Assembly: GCA_011800155.1 (NCBI GenBank)
Contig: CM022377.1
Span: forward strand, 1,922,001-1,986,000
Direction: 5' to 3'
DNA: 64,000 bases
From: Flammulina velutipes
Lineage: Eukaryota; Basidiomycota; Agaricomycetes; Agaricales; Physalacriaceae
The notes under the pieces are model-generated. The model saw nothing but the letters and a program-made list of their open reading frames with translations, was not told the DNA's origin and did not search any database. Below, one piece after another: positions 19,899-30,970 of the stretch. Numbering within the stretch: the stretch's first letter is position 1; each line of letters begins with the position of its first letter. Made by a program: the position numbers and the translations under genes.

Positions 19899-22183
19899 AT
19901 GTTTATTCTTCTCATTTTGCCCCTAGTCGTCGCATTGGGCTACTACGTCCTCTGGCATGCCTTCCAGCGTTACTTGCTCTACACAGCGACCGACGCGTTC
20001 GACCTCGCCCAGCTCCGTCTCCCTCGACCTGATGGAAAGCCGATACCAGGAAACGCAGTCATATGTGGTGGGAGGTAAGTCATCTAAATGGAATCATTCT
20101 CCTCCCTGCTGACAGATTTCATAATGATAGTATCGCTGGCCTTCTAGCAGCTCAAGTCTGCAGCCGACACTTTGAACATGTTATTATTGTCGAGCCGGAG
20201 GCATGGCTCGTCACGGAAGATGCAAGACGCGTCGATGGGTATAACCAAAGGGCGACGAGGTGTGCATTCTACACGATGTTCTTTCAATTATTTTGACGAA
20301 TCCCGGACCATTAGAGCACGAGTGATGCAGTATACGTCCTTGCAAGGTACGCCCGTATCTTATTTACCACTTGCGTCGTCCTGATAAAGTGATTGAAACC
20401 GAAGGTGTAATTGACGACCTGACAAGAGGCATGGAAGCCTTGTTCCCGAATCTCGAAGAAGAATGCAAGAAATCCTCGATCAAGTACTTATTTTCCATTC
20501 CCCGTTCTCTTGCTCGAACATTGACGCGTCCTAGACTTCTCCCCGCCGAATATCGCACTAGTCTCTCGGGGTCTCAATTCCGTTCACCGTGGAAGTATCT
20601 TCAAGACCTCAAGCGAGTTCCTAAGCTCATATTCGCTGGTCGCAGAGGGCTGGAAACATTCATTCGGTCAGCATCCTTCTTCTACCATTATCTCACTTCC
20701 TAATTGTACCTAGGCGTCTGGTCTTATCTCCTGCGAATACAAATATCGAACAGAAGATTGGACTCGTAACTGGCATCACACGCTCCACTGCTGATCCATC
20801 TAAAATCTCATCTGTTTCTGTACGCGCTAACGATGGATCGACATCAGACATCCCAACATCTCTCCTAATCGGTATACCTTCATCTGTCGTTCCTTCCTCC
20901 CTCTCACATTGACAATGCATGTTTAGATTGCACTGGCATCACGCGCGCCGCAACCAAATGGCTCTCTCGTGCTGGTTTCACCACCAAGCCCATACCCACC
21001 TTTTCTATCGACCAGAAGCTGCACTACTCCTCTATGATCTTCCGTGTTCCCCCAGAGCTCGATGTGCGATTGCCCTACCCTAAGGAGGTGAGGGATATGG
21101 GTTCCCAGGCGATCTACGGCTTCATCGAGGGCAGCCCAGAGAACGGAACATGCTTTTTTGATATCCAAGCAGATGATGGGAATCTGTGTGCGTCTTCCTA
21201 TTACTAGTGGGTTGACTTACTGATAGTCTGGCACAGTAACTCTATTTGTCGGCCAGTCGAGGGAAACCACACCAAGCTGGAAGACATTGGATGATTATAT
21301 CGACTTTGCTAGAGCACTTGTGCATGATACCACGCCTATACCAGAATGGGTGTTCGAGATGCTGGAAATGCTGAAAGAGGTCCCACCGGAGGATTTCACC
21401 GTTTCGCAGCTTCGTATTTGTATGTCCCAAGTCCTTTCACTCCTCTTGTGATGGTTTCTAAACGTCACTATAGTGCCGTCGACGTACGTCTGCTACCACC
21501 AGGTGGATGAACTCCCAAGCAACTTTGCTGCATTGGGGGATAGTGTAATGTCTTGTGCGCCTGCCGCTTCTATTTTGATATTACAATGCTGATCATGACT
21601 ATCATATACGCAGTGAATCCCACGAAGGGGTGCGTGTCATTGGTGGCATTCTGACTTTAAATTTGACATTTTGATTAGACAAGGAACTGGCAAAGCGATG
21701 TATGGCGCCATTGCGCTAGACGTGACTCTACGCGGAACGTCAGGCTCTGGAAATGTGTTCCCCCGTGGGTTTTCGAAATCTTTCTTCAAGAACTTGCATG
21801 ACCGGACTGGACCTTACTGGTATATTTTATCCTACATGTCCCTACTAGATACTCACACGAAATTGAAGGGAGGGAATGAGAATCGTCGGTGCGTCCGAAT
21901 TAGCTTCTCATACATTCGTCCCATCTCATTCATTGTGATATTTGTAGATTACGGTATTCCGTGTGTCGTCCCGATGGAGGGTGATACCCATGCGCATGGC
22001 GCGTGGTTGAGGGCGTATATCAAGCAGTTCATGTGGCTTGGGACGGAAGATGAATGGGTGTCGAGTATAATGACGAAGTCTGCTCATAGGCTGGGGACAC
22101 CAATTGAGATGTTCAATCCGGCGTTGGTTCGGAAGGTGGTGTGGAGAGTTGTGACTCGGTGGATGGCCGGTAAGAAGTTGTAA
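19899..22183 (+). CDS. Membrane-anchored FAD-dependent monooxygenase-like protein, copy 2
   Basis: Tandem duplicate of the gene before it, with the same exon plan. It starts MFILLILPLVVALGYYVLW (anchor) and then reads DAFDLAQLRLPRPDGKPIPG, AVICGGS|IAGLLAAQVCS, VIIVEPEAW, RAATKWLSRAGFTTKPIPT, GQSRETTPSWKTLDDYIDF and, near the end, VVPMEGDTHAHGAWLRAYI. The GD and GQGTGKAMYGAI motifs are intact. Its C-terminus (WRVVTRWMAGKKL) matches copy 1. A TGTGTGGCGTGAGT motif lies at about 19641 upstream. Function as for copy 1; the substrate is not inferable from sequence. Confidence 0.85.
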
Positions 22184-22535
22184 ATGGAAACTTAGAAGTG
22201 TCTATTACTAGGTCTCGTTATGTCCATCTCGTGTACTCTTCGTGGAACCAAACAGGCTCGCACAAGCTCTCCGGATTTGAGTAAAAAAGTAAGAATCGAT
22301 TAAGTATATAGCAATGTTCATGACGAGGTAGGTAACTAGTAGCCACTGTTTTGTTTTAAATATAGACGAACCATTACTATGAAGTACTTTATGTCATGAG
22401 ATTCGTTAGTATCGTTATCCTCCTCCTGTTTGCTCCCTTAAGCAATAGGATCTATCTGATAAGGCGCTCATAACGAACGGTAATCAGACGACCATTAAAA
22501 ACCAACGCACCACGCCGATAGCTAGGTGCTGCATA

Positions 22536-24769
22536 TTAGAAACTTGAGATGAAAAGAATGTTTAAACTGACCTTCAGACCTTCCTTGAACCAACGCCACA
22601 TAACCTGCCTCACAACTTCGGGGTGTACCAGCTCGATGGGTGTGCCCAAATCGTGCACAGATTTAGTCAATAGCGATGACACCCACTCACTCTCAGTCGC
22701 GAGCGTCTGCAACTCGTGGAGGTATGCCCTCATCCCTTTTCCTCTTGAGAGCTTGTCGCCTTCCATTGGCACTGTCCATGGGCTGCCGTAATCTGGAGAT
22801 ATTCAGTATAAGGTCACATATATGCAAGTAAGACATACCCAACAGTCTAATCCCGTCCCTAAAGTGCGTAATCCATAATGAGAAGAGCCTCGACAAAAAT
22901 GAAGATAATGGGCCATACCAGAAAACTTTGGTGCGGGTATGGAGCTTCTCGAAAAAGGTCTTTGAGAACTCCGCAGAAATTCCATTTTCAGTGGAGCCGT
23001 GAAGTGTGAGGTCGAGAGCGATTGCGCCAAGCATTGCTTTCCCGTTTCCTTGTCTGAATGATGTACATGAGCATCAACTATCAATTGTCGTTGACGAATG
23101 GGCATACCCGTATGTCGGGTTGACTGGAAAGTAGTGGGTTAGCTAACTCAATCACTAGCATCAACACTGTGGGCACTCACCAGACATAGCACTGTCTCCC
23201 ATGGCGATGAAGTTCCTTGGGAGTTCGCGTGCCAAATGATACTGACACCAAGTCGAAGGTACTATACCCGAGTCCAAATCAGCAACATCGATAGAAAGAA
23301 AGATGCCAATACGCACAGATACGAAGCTGCGAAACGCTCGCATCCTCTTCCACTTCCTTAAGCATCTCCATCATCTCAAACACCCATTCCGGAACCGGTT
23401 CAGTCCCGACAAGACTCCTTGCGACCTCGATCATCGAATCGAGCGTCTTCCACTCTGGGACCGTCTCGCTAGCCCGCAGAGCAAACACCGTAACACAGTC
23501 CCCATCGTCTGCCTGCATCGAGAAGATGCGGTTTCCGAGTTCGGGGATGCGTTCGACGAATCCGTAAAGCGGCTTAGAGCCCATGTCGGTCACGGCTTTA
23601 GGGTACGGGAGACGCGCTTGAAGTGCTGGCGGGACGCGTAGGATGATGGTGGCGTAGTTGAGGTTTTGATTGATGGTCACTTTCTTGACCGGGATGCCAG
23701 CGCGAGTGAGCCATTTGTGCCCTGCGCGCGCCACACCGGTACAATCTAGCGTAATACATTGTGAGGTCAAGTAGGGCGAGATAAAATATGACAGACATAC
23801 CGATGACTAAGGATGCAGGAAGGTTCACTATCTCGTCGCCAGTGCGCACTGAGACGGATTCAATTCTCGTAGGATCAGACGAGGAGAAGTTGATCCCGGT
23901 TGCTAGTCCGACCTGTTGTTCGATGTTGGTGTTCGAGTCTGATAGCACTAGACGTCTTTATGAGAGAATATATTAGCAGGATGGTGACAGCCTAGAGCTT
24001 GGGAGACGCACCTAATGAGGCTTTCCAGTCCCTTTCGAGTAGCAAATGGGATCATGGCCACGGTTTTTATATATTTCCAGGGCGAGGCGAGATACTTGCC
24101 AGAGATCGTGTTGCGATACTCGGCAGGAAGTATGCTGAAAGAATGTGTTCGAATCAGAACTGTGTTGGCAGACAATAAGCAAAGCGAACCTAATCTCTGA
24201 TTTACGACATTCTTCGTGTAGATTTGGGAACATAGCTTCGAGACCGCGCATGAGCTGATACAATGATCCTAACCATAACGAGTAAGAATGGCGGGTACCC
24301 ATCAGCGTTGAGTTCACATACCCTGTAGAGATTTGTATTGCATGACTCTTGATCTATTGGGGATCAGAGATGGACGAACAGCACGGATAAGAAAAACGTA
24401 CCGAGTAGCGGTCTGTCTAAAGGCGTCGACACGCATAGCCTCCTTGGTAGTGAGCCATGCTTCGGGTTCGACGATGATAACGCGTTCGAAGTGTTTAGCG
24501 CATACTTTCGCAGCTAGGAGGCCGGCGATGCTTAACATATCCATCGTCAGATTTAGGACTGATCCATACAATGGACAAACTCACCTTCCGCCACAGATGA
24601 CCGCATTTCCTTGTAGACATTTGCCTTGACGAGGTAAGCGGAGCTGAGCGAAGTCGTAATGTCCAGTGGACGTATAGATATAATAATACTGAGCTAGGTG
24701 CCATACAATAAGGGAGAGAACGTAGAGGAACAAGGGTGTTGCCAGCAGGAGGAGGAAGAGTGCCAGCAT
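22536..24769 (-). CDS. Membrane-anchored FAD-dependent monooxygenase-like protein, copy 3 (inverted, more diverged)
   Basis: Starts at 24769 with a hydrophobic anchor (MLALFLLLLATPLFLYVLSL), then reads HYDFAQLRLPRQGKCLQGN, AVICGGS, IAGLLAAKVCAKHFERVIIV, EPEAWLTTKEAMRVDAF and SRVMQYKSLQG. Later exons carry RAGHKWLTRAGIPVKKVTI, LQARLPYPKAVTDMGSKPLY and GDSAMS. The C-terminal block is RAYLHELQTLATESEWVSSL, then an end (KEGLKVSLNILFISSF) unlike copies 1 and 2. It faces copy 2 tail to tail with about 350 bp between them. The GxGxxG-equivalent (GGSIAG) is intact. Probably an older duplicate with its own substrate or expression. Confidence 0.83.
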
Positions 24770-26220
24770 GGCGGCCTGAGACCAAGAGGATGCAAGGCAG
24801 AGGCTTTTATGGCGCTCGGTCTCGGCTGACCGTTGAAGCCGTTGCAGTCATTAATTATTTTTGGAAGGGACGGACAGTTCAGTTCGCCGTCACTCGTGTC
24901 TGTCGCTGCCTGTTGTGAATTCCAAGTCAAATATTCGCATCTGCGCGGTGCCGGGAACAAAAAGATCAGCAACGTGGCCATGACGATACATTCCTCGGTA
25001 CGTAGCAAATACGTACCATAGAAGACCTACGGTTTTCATAAATGATAGAACAATAGTAGAACGTGTATAATAACCGCTTTAGGGGCATCGTCGCAAGACG
25101 GAGGTTGGGCGCTAATGTATGTATGCAGTATAGATTCACCGTGAACCTCGCGTTGTTTAGTACTAACTTGGAATGGTTTGAGCTGTTATATTGGTGCAGG
25201 CCTCAGGTTGAATGGCATTACTGCGGTAGAAAGGGTGGGATAATATTGGTGTTTCATTGTGAATATGAAAAGGTGTCTTGAAGTCTACAAGTACGGCGCG
25301 TCATGCAATGCAGTGCTTTACAAAGTACGACTTAATACGTACCAATAACCATTCCAATAGTAGTGCGACGGTCTGCGACTGCGACCTCCTCAATTTCGGA
25401 AACACGCGTACGGTTCGATCCGTAGGTATAGCTTTCTTGGGAGTTAACAAGAGTTAACAATCAATCCTGGCCTTGGCCTGACCCGGTGGTAAAAGCTCTG
25501 TATCTCGTGCGAAGCTCCATTGCAGATAACAGCGTAAATTAACGCGTCCAAACGCGTCTACCGAGAGTCAGAGACAAACACATGACGGAGAGAGGGAAAG
25601 AACACGTTACGTAAGATATTCAATCTCTCTCCGTCCCCGTCAATTTCAGGCCGGCTCCTACACGTTCAAAGGCTAAAGCTCTCCCAAACCTTAAGAAAAC
25701 GCGGTATCCTGACGTAGCGACTCGATATTCTTGAGGTCCTTCATCCCCTTTATGCCTGCTAATCAGCAGACGCCTTTCCTATCGACAGTTGTTATCCTAT
25801 ACGGTCTACAGCTAACCCTGGTCAGCTCATTCGAAGTGATAAACTGACATAGCTTTCTTACTCTTATTGTCTATATTGCGGAGAACATGATAACTCGAAA
25901 TGGCTCTGTGGCGCAAAGCTTAATCTGCTCACATGTCGTTGTCTGGGCTAATGGAGCATCTAACTTGGTCTATATATGATGTCTGCTATCTTTTAATCCC
26001 GGAGCCACCCTCAAGATACGCACACTTCTTACTTATTTGATAAATCCGCCACATTCCCAAAAGGTGAACAGGCTCGCGCGCGACCCCGTGACTGAGCGAA
26101 CCGTTTGTACATATAAATTCGGCCCGAATTTTCATTGTTTCTCATCAGCCTCTTACCCTCAGTCCACCACCACTACTATCTCATCTCACTATCTCTGCCA
26201 TTATTTTACATTCGCTCACC
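24770..26220. other. Gene-poor intergenic region
   Basis: About 1.45 kb. It contains only short ORFs without family features, and a GTGGCGCAAAGC copy of the recurring motif near 25908. A TATAAA at 26112-26117 belongs to the next gene. I see no tRNA, repeat unit or transposon ends. Confidence 0.4.
26112..26117 (+). promoter_or_regulatory. TATA box
   Basis: TATAAA 104-109 nt upstream of the ATG at 26221, the same spacing as other TATA-type genes in this window. Confidence 0.45.
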
Positions 26221-27406
26221 ATGGGAAACGCTACAGTTCGTCTCATTGCGTCCGTTCAATTGAAGCTCGCTTACTCACTGGATTCGATAGTCCGTCATTC
26301 TCCCCAATCACTGGTACCAAGGCCCACACAGGAAAGACTCTGCAAACGTTGTCCCTCAACTCCAGTTTTGCTCAGCCGCCGACAATCCCCCCATATTTAG
26401 CGCGACCAATCAGCGCGGCAGCTTTCGATTTCATCCGTTCCAGCCAGACAAGATATTTGACGCGCGCACGCTCTATTGCATGTATCTCATTCAGATAATC
26501 ACAATACACGAGTTGGAGATGGACGACCAGATATCTTTGGCCGTTTTCAAAGGATCTGCTGAACTCAAGGAGACAACATTCGCGCAGGAGAAGTCCTTTA
26601 TACCTTCGCTGGAGTTCAGGGAGAAATGGCTCCAATTTTACAGGGATATGTGTGAACGCAGACAAAAGATCAAACAGAGAGCTGCGTGGTCTCAACGGCT
26701 GGGCGCCAAAATTGTGAGTTTCTCAGTTTTATCGTCGTCCTCTTATTGATGAGAAACCGCACAGAACATGAACGGAAAGCGTCTACGGGACAACGATTAC
26801 GACGACTATGATACCGAGTCTGAAAGTAAGAGACATTGTAGCTCGGGCTGGCAGGTAAATCAATTGCTGAAACTATCTGCTATCTTTCGTCTAATTTCTT
26901 CATCACAGGAACCTCCACAAGCAGTCGTTCCCCTCCCAGGTCACTACATCACTCGCTTGGGTCGAGAAATTCCCATCCATACCCCCAATCTCCTCAATCC
27001 CATGGTCCTCGATCCCGAACCCAGGAGTAAAGAATGCAAAACAGAAATCTGGCAGAGCAAGTGTCGATCTATCTCAATCATCGACGAACGCCGATGTAAA
27101 AAGGAAAAGGGCCGCCTCGTCTTCCTCACACGTATGCGCGCCTTCAAGCAGTCTATGAAGCATTCACCGCTAAAGAACGAGGTGCAGCGCGCCCCGTTCC
27201 AGTTCACTTTTGTCGCCGATGGCAGTGGAAGCGTTGGTCAAAGTCTGGAAGACCTTTTGAGAAGTCCGGAATTTGTTGGCATGGATGAAGTCCACACACT
27301 ATTGGAAGAGCGACATCGGCGCATCAGTGGCGTCCCAACGAACCCTTGGACGAAACTGTGGACGTTGCACAAAACAATCCGTAGGGTGGCCGGCCTCAGC
27401 GTATAA
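26221..27406 (+). CDS. Unknown protein with basic/acidic NLS-like segment
   Basis: Proposed start MGNATVRLIASVQLKLAYSL at 26221. A 52-nt intron (GTACCA donor, CCAG acceptor) leads in phase to FCSAADNPPIFSATNQRG and FHPFQPDKIFDARTLYCMYL. The next intron (GTGAGT...ACAG) joins GAKI to NMNGKRLRDNDYDDYDTESE and KRHCSSGWQ. A further intron joins EPPQAVVPLPGHYITRLGRE. The last exon runs to the stop after RRVAGLSV. KRLRDNDYDDY...KRHC looks like a bipartite nuclear signal around an acidic patch. No catalytic motif is seen and I do not recognise the family. The exon 1 junction is the weakest part of the model. Confidence 0.55.
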
Positions 27407-27685
27407 ATCGGCTGTCACTTATATTCCCAGATTCCCTTATCAATCTCCTCATCATGATAACTGATACGTAGATCTTAGCTTCAATTTCATTCTCACACTC
27501 ATTGCCTTATCCCTACATCCATCCACGTACGTATACACTTTTACTTCGTGCATGCATATCATTATAGATATCACTTATTCCATATATATCATCCATGCCT
27601 GTCAAACTTCGATTTTCTGCAGGAGACATCGAGGCGCAAACCAACTTGAAGCGTGATAATATGTTCAGTGGCGCCAAAAAAAGTG

Positions 27686-27757
27686 TTCGGATACGGGGAA
27701 TCGAACCCCGAGCTGCCGCGTGAGAGGCGGCAATGTTGGCCGTTACACCATATCCGA
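27686..27757 (-). tRNA. tRNA-Glu(CTC), intronless
   Basis: 72 nt. The 7-nt anticodon loop CTCTCAC is closed directly by GCCGC/GCGGC. The acceptor, T arm and A73 are as in the other copies. A T7 run lies immediately downstream on the minus strand. This copy fixes the intron position in all the others. Confidence 0.95.
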
Positions 27758-27857
27758 TGACTCTAATTGAGTCAATTAGCTATTTCACGGCATGCGCGGA
27801 CATGATGCACAGGGTCGCATTGCATCGCCTTCGCGTCCTAACTTCGATCCTACCACC

Positions 27858-28718
27858 ATGGCCGAATCCGCGTTTGTGAACTCGTACATCCGCACAATTG
27901 CCTCTCAGCCCGTAACATATCCCGACGACTACAGCCAACCACCCTCCAACTCTCTCAAGCGCGTTCCCGTACTGCCTGTCGCTGTTCCGCCAGTTCCAAC
28001 TCGAGCTGAGAAACCGGGCGAATCCTCATCAGACATCGAGATCACCCTCAAATCGGTCAAACCAGCAAAGAGCATCGTACTCACCGTCAAGGGCACGGAT
28101 ACGATTGCAGATGTCAAATCTCACTGGGCGAGCGAAGGCGGGGAGGTGCGGTTGTTGTTGAAGGGGAAGGCCCTGCACGACTCGAAGCTGGTGCGCGAAT
28201 ATAGCGTCAAGGACGGGGATGTCATTACGGTGATGATAAAGGCATTGCCTACTCCTATTACTACTGCGACCGACCAGACTAGCAAGCCGCACGTTCCTTC
28301 GCTCAATATCGACACCGCCACACCAATCAAGAAACACACCCGTATCCCATCTGTCGTCCTTTCTCCGTCTCCGTCAGTCAACGAAGACGGCCGTATCACA
28401 CCAGAACCTAGCCCGAAGAATCTTCTCCTCGACCTCGACGGGACCAGTGGTCTAGGCAGAGACGTTTCTGCCTACCACGCCACAATGTCCAAGCCCGAGC
28501 TATGGGAGCGGCTTCTAGGGTTCTTGAGGTCAGTTCTATCTATTCATGTGCGACGCATTATCTCAATTCTATCGTCATATAGCTCGGAGTTCGCGTCAGA
28601 GTCTGACTCTTTACTTGCATTTGAGGACTTCCTACGCGCAGCCAAAGGGGTTCTCACTGCGAACGAAGTTGCAAAGATCAGGGATCATGTCGGAGTAATG
28701 GGTATGGCTGGCACTTGA
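27858..28718 (+). CDS. Get5/Mdy2-like ubiquitin-domain protein
   Basis: The start at 27858 has a strong context (CCACCATGG). The N-terminus ESAFVNSYIRTIASQPVTYP and DDYSQPP resembles the Get4-binding region of Get5. A ubiquitin-like domain covers about residues 60-125 (ITLKSVKPAKSIVLTVKGTD, TIADVKSHWASEGGEVRLLL, KGKALHDSKLVREYSVKDGD). A Ser/Pro-rich linker follows. One intron (GTCAGT...TAG) sits inside the C-terminal helical dimerisation domain (WERLLGFL|SSEFASESDSLLAFEDFLR). Get5 with Get4 passes tail-anchored proteins from Sgt2 to Get3 for ER insertion. In-frame upstream Met at 27795 is less likely. About 270 residues. Confidence 0.82.
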   Translation: MAESAFVNSYIRTIASQPVTYPDDYSQPPSNSLKRVPVLPVAVPPVPTRAEKPGESSSDIEITLKSVKPAKSIVLTVKGTDTIADVKSHWASEGGEVRLLLKGKALHDSKLVREYSVKDGDVITVMIKALPTPITTATDQTSKPHVPSLNIDTATPIKKHTRIPSVVLSPSPSVNEDGRITPEPSPKNLLLDLDGTSGLGRDVSAYHATMSKPELWERLLGFLRSVLSIHVRRIISILSSYSSEFASESDSLLAFEDFLRAAKGVLTANEVAKIRDHVGVMGMAGT

Positions 28719-29206
28719 GAGTAGCTTGTACTTTGAATGGAATTTTAGGATTTTTGGGCTTTCAATTCGTACTAGGTCACGCAGAATCAACCATAACTAT
28801 TCGCATCACCGAGCTGACATTTTTCTTTACTGTTCAGCACACCACATGTCTGAATCTCCCGCTTAGCGATCGCGGAGACGTTATGTGTCAGAAGTGGCGC
28901 ACTAAGACATACCCGAGATCACCGGAGCGCAGTCTGCAGTCTGCAGTCATTATCGAGTTGAACTCTGTCATTCTCTTTCGTGAGGCTGGAGGAATTCTGA
29001 TGTAGCTGAAGTGCTGAAAACTTGTTTAGAAACGAGCTTTTAATTGCGTGGTTTGTATCTGTATCTCCGTGGACCGGCTGAACTTTGGTTGTTCGTGTCT
29101 CAAAGCTGATTTCACTTAGAATAGCTTGTTTCATTTCAAGCGTGCTGAGAAGTATGACATCCTGCCCGCATCGGCCGGGCCTCGATCTGGGCATCTCTTC
29201 TGTGGT

Positions 29207-29212
29207 ATAAAA
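29207..29212 (+). promoter_or_regulatory. TATA box of the Rds1-like gene
   Basis: TATAAA 88-93 nt upstream of the ATG at 29300. Confidence 0.5.
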
Positions 29213-29299
29213 CGCGTCGGACCACCAGAAAGAATCCATCCGCCACCCACTGAAATTCTTACACTCTCACGGAATTTCTCCTCTTCACGCCACCCCACC

Positions 29300-30320
29300 A
29301 TGAAGTCTTCCGCTATCCTAGGCCTAGCAGCACTGTCTGTTGTTTCTGCGAGCCCTCTCCAAAAACGAGCCGCCGCTTCTAACAATACTGCCATCAATGG
29401 TGAGTTCATAATACTTTTGCAGCCATACCTCAGATTAACCCCTTTCCCTCCGATAGACACTGTCATACTCAACTACGCCCTTACTCTCGAGCATCTTGAG
29501 AACGCTTTCTACCAAGGAGCTCTGGAAAAGTTTGACGAGGCAGCCTTCAAGGCGGCTGGTCTTCCAGATTACGCCCGTGGACGGTTCCAGGAAGTCGCCG
29601 ATCATGAGATGGCACACGTCGCGTTTTTGTCCTCAGCTCTGGGTGAAAACGCCACGAAGCCTTGCGAATATAACTTGTCAGTTCATCGCTTCATAGTCTA
29701 CGATATCGTTACTAACGCCTTTTCCTAGCACCTATACTGACCCCGTAAGCTTCGCCGCATTGAGCCAGGTCCTTGAGGGCGTCGGTGTGTCCGCATACAT
29801 TGGAGCTGCAGGTTCAATCACCAACCCCGAGTACCTGACTGCTGCTGCGTCCGTCCTCGCCACCGAAGCACGCCATGCTGCGTGGGTCGCTGGGGCGGTA
29901 AACCAAGTTCAACCATGGAGCGGACCTTTCGATGTACCCCTCAACTTTAGCGAGGTGTACACGCTTGCCTCTGCGTTCATCGTTTCCTGCCCTTCGACCA
30001 ATCCCACGCTGCCCGTCAAAGCGTTCGCCAACGTTTCATACGAGCCGGCTTCAGCTAAACCGGGAGAAAACGTCACCTTGACGTTCGAAGGCAGCGGCCA
30101 GACTGGTCTATCAGCGGTCTTCCTAACGGGTCTTGCCCAGGAGGTGGTTCCAGTCGGAAACGATAGTATGATCACTATCCCAGCCAACTTGAATGGTACA
30201 GTTTACCTCGTCATTGGCAAGGGCGATGACGCTGCGAAAGGAATAGTAAACGATACCACAACTGTCGCAGGTGTAGCAGTCTTTTCGTTTCCTTTTGGTC
30301 CCGATGGAAAGCTACTATGA
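29300..30320 (+). CDS. Secreted ferritin-like protein, Rds1 type
   Basis: Three exons. The signal peptide is MKSSAILGLAALSVVSASP, followed by LQKRAAA with a KR processing site. After intron 1 comes DTVILNYALTLEHLENAFYQ, and later EVADHEMAHVAFLSSAL. These are the two helices of a ferritin-like four-helix bundle with E-x-x-H-type metal ligands (EHLE and DHEMAH). Intron 2 falls inside CEYNF. Exon 3 continues SQVLEGVGVSAYIGAAGSI, ATEARHAAWV (third ligand pair, E..H) and then a beta-rich C-terminal domain. The family includes fission yeast Rds1, a stress-induced secreted protein. Length is about 300 residues. Metal binding is inferred from the retained Glu/His pairs. Confidence 0.88.
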
Positions 30321-30880
30321 TCTCGATGGACAATAATCTCATGCTTTGAAAATGACATTCTTGTATTACCAGCAATCTATTCTTGTTCTGCTTATTATTG
30401 GCATCGAATTGATATTGATAGGCCTCGAGAAGCTACACACGCTGAGAATCTCTGAGATATATAGGTATATGAGCACGGATTCAGTATCTTCGCAGTCCTA
30501 CAGTAACTTCCTTCGGCGGTTGAAAACACTCGTGGGAATCTAAAGATCAAAAGCCAACAAGAACAATTTCGTCACTCCGTCGTCTCGTTTGGACGTTGTC
30601 GATCAAAAAAAATGGCCTCTTTGTGCCCAATCGCGACGGATAATAAGCTAATTCCGTCAGTCGATATGTTCTATTTCCTTTCCTCCCAAATTGATCATCC
30701 TTGCATAGGGCGCTAATGGCCTCGCTCGCAGAGTCGATACATCTACACTAGGAAACTAGAGCACAAGAGCGGCCACCAATGAATCAGTACTTGAACTCCG
30801 GAATTATGCGCATGCCATGACATCGATTCACCGATTCCTCAAAATGGAAAACTTGAAGACCGGCACGCAACACCTCGGCC

Positions 30881-30886
30881 TATAAA
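30881..30886 (+). promoter_or_regulatory. TATA box of F-box gene 1
   Basis: TATAAA 85-90 nt upstream of the ATG at 30971. Confidence 0.45.
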
Positions 30887-30970
30887 CGTCCTCGAATCAT
30901 TACACAGGCGGCTCGGCGCTCAACTTTCAAACGTTCAAGTCTCATCACCTCCAGAACTTTGACACCAGAA

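Noticed and set aside
17089..24769. A secondary-metabolite gene cluster around the flavoproteins
   Set aside because: No synthase, P450, transporter or methyltransferase lies beside them; only paralogous flavoproteins and a chitinase.
1..27757. The repeated units as a CRISPR-like array
   Set aside because: Repeats fold as tRNAs, are irregularly spaced and lie in an intron-rich eukaryotic genome.
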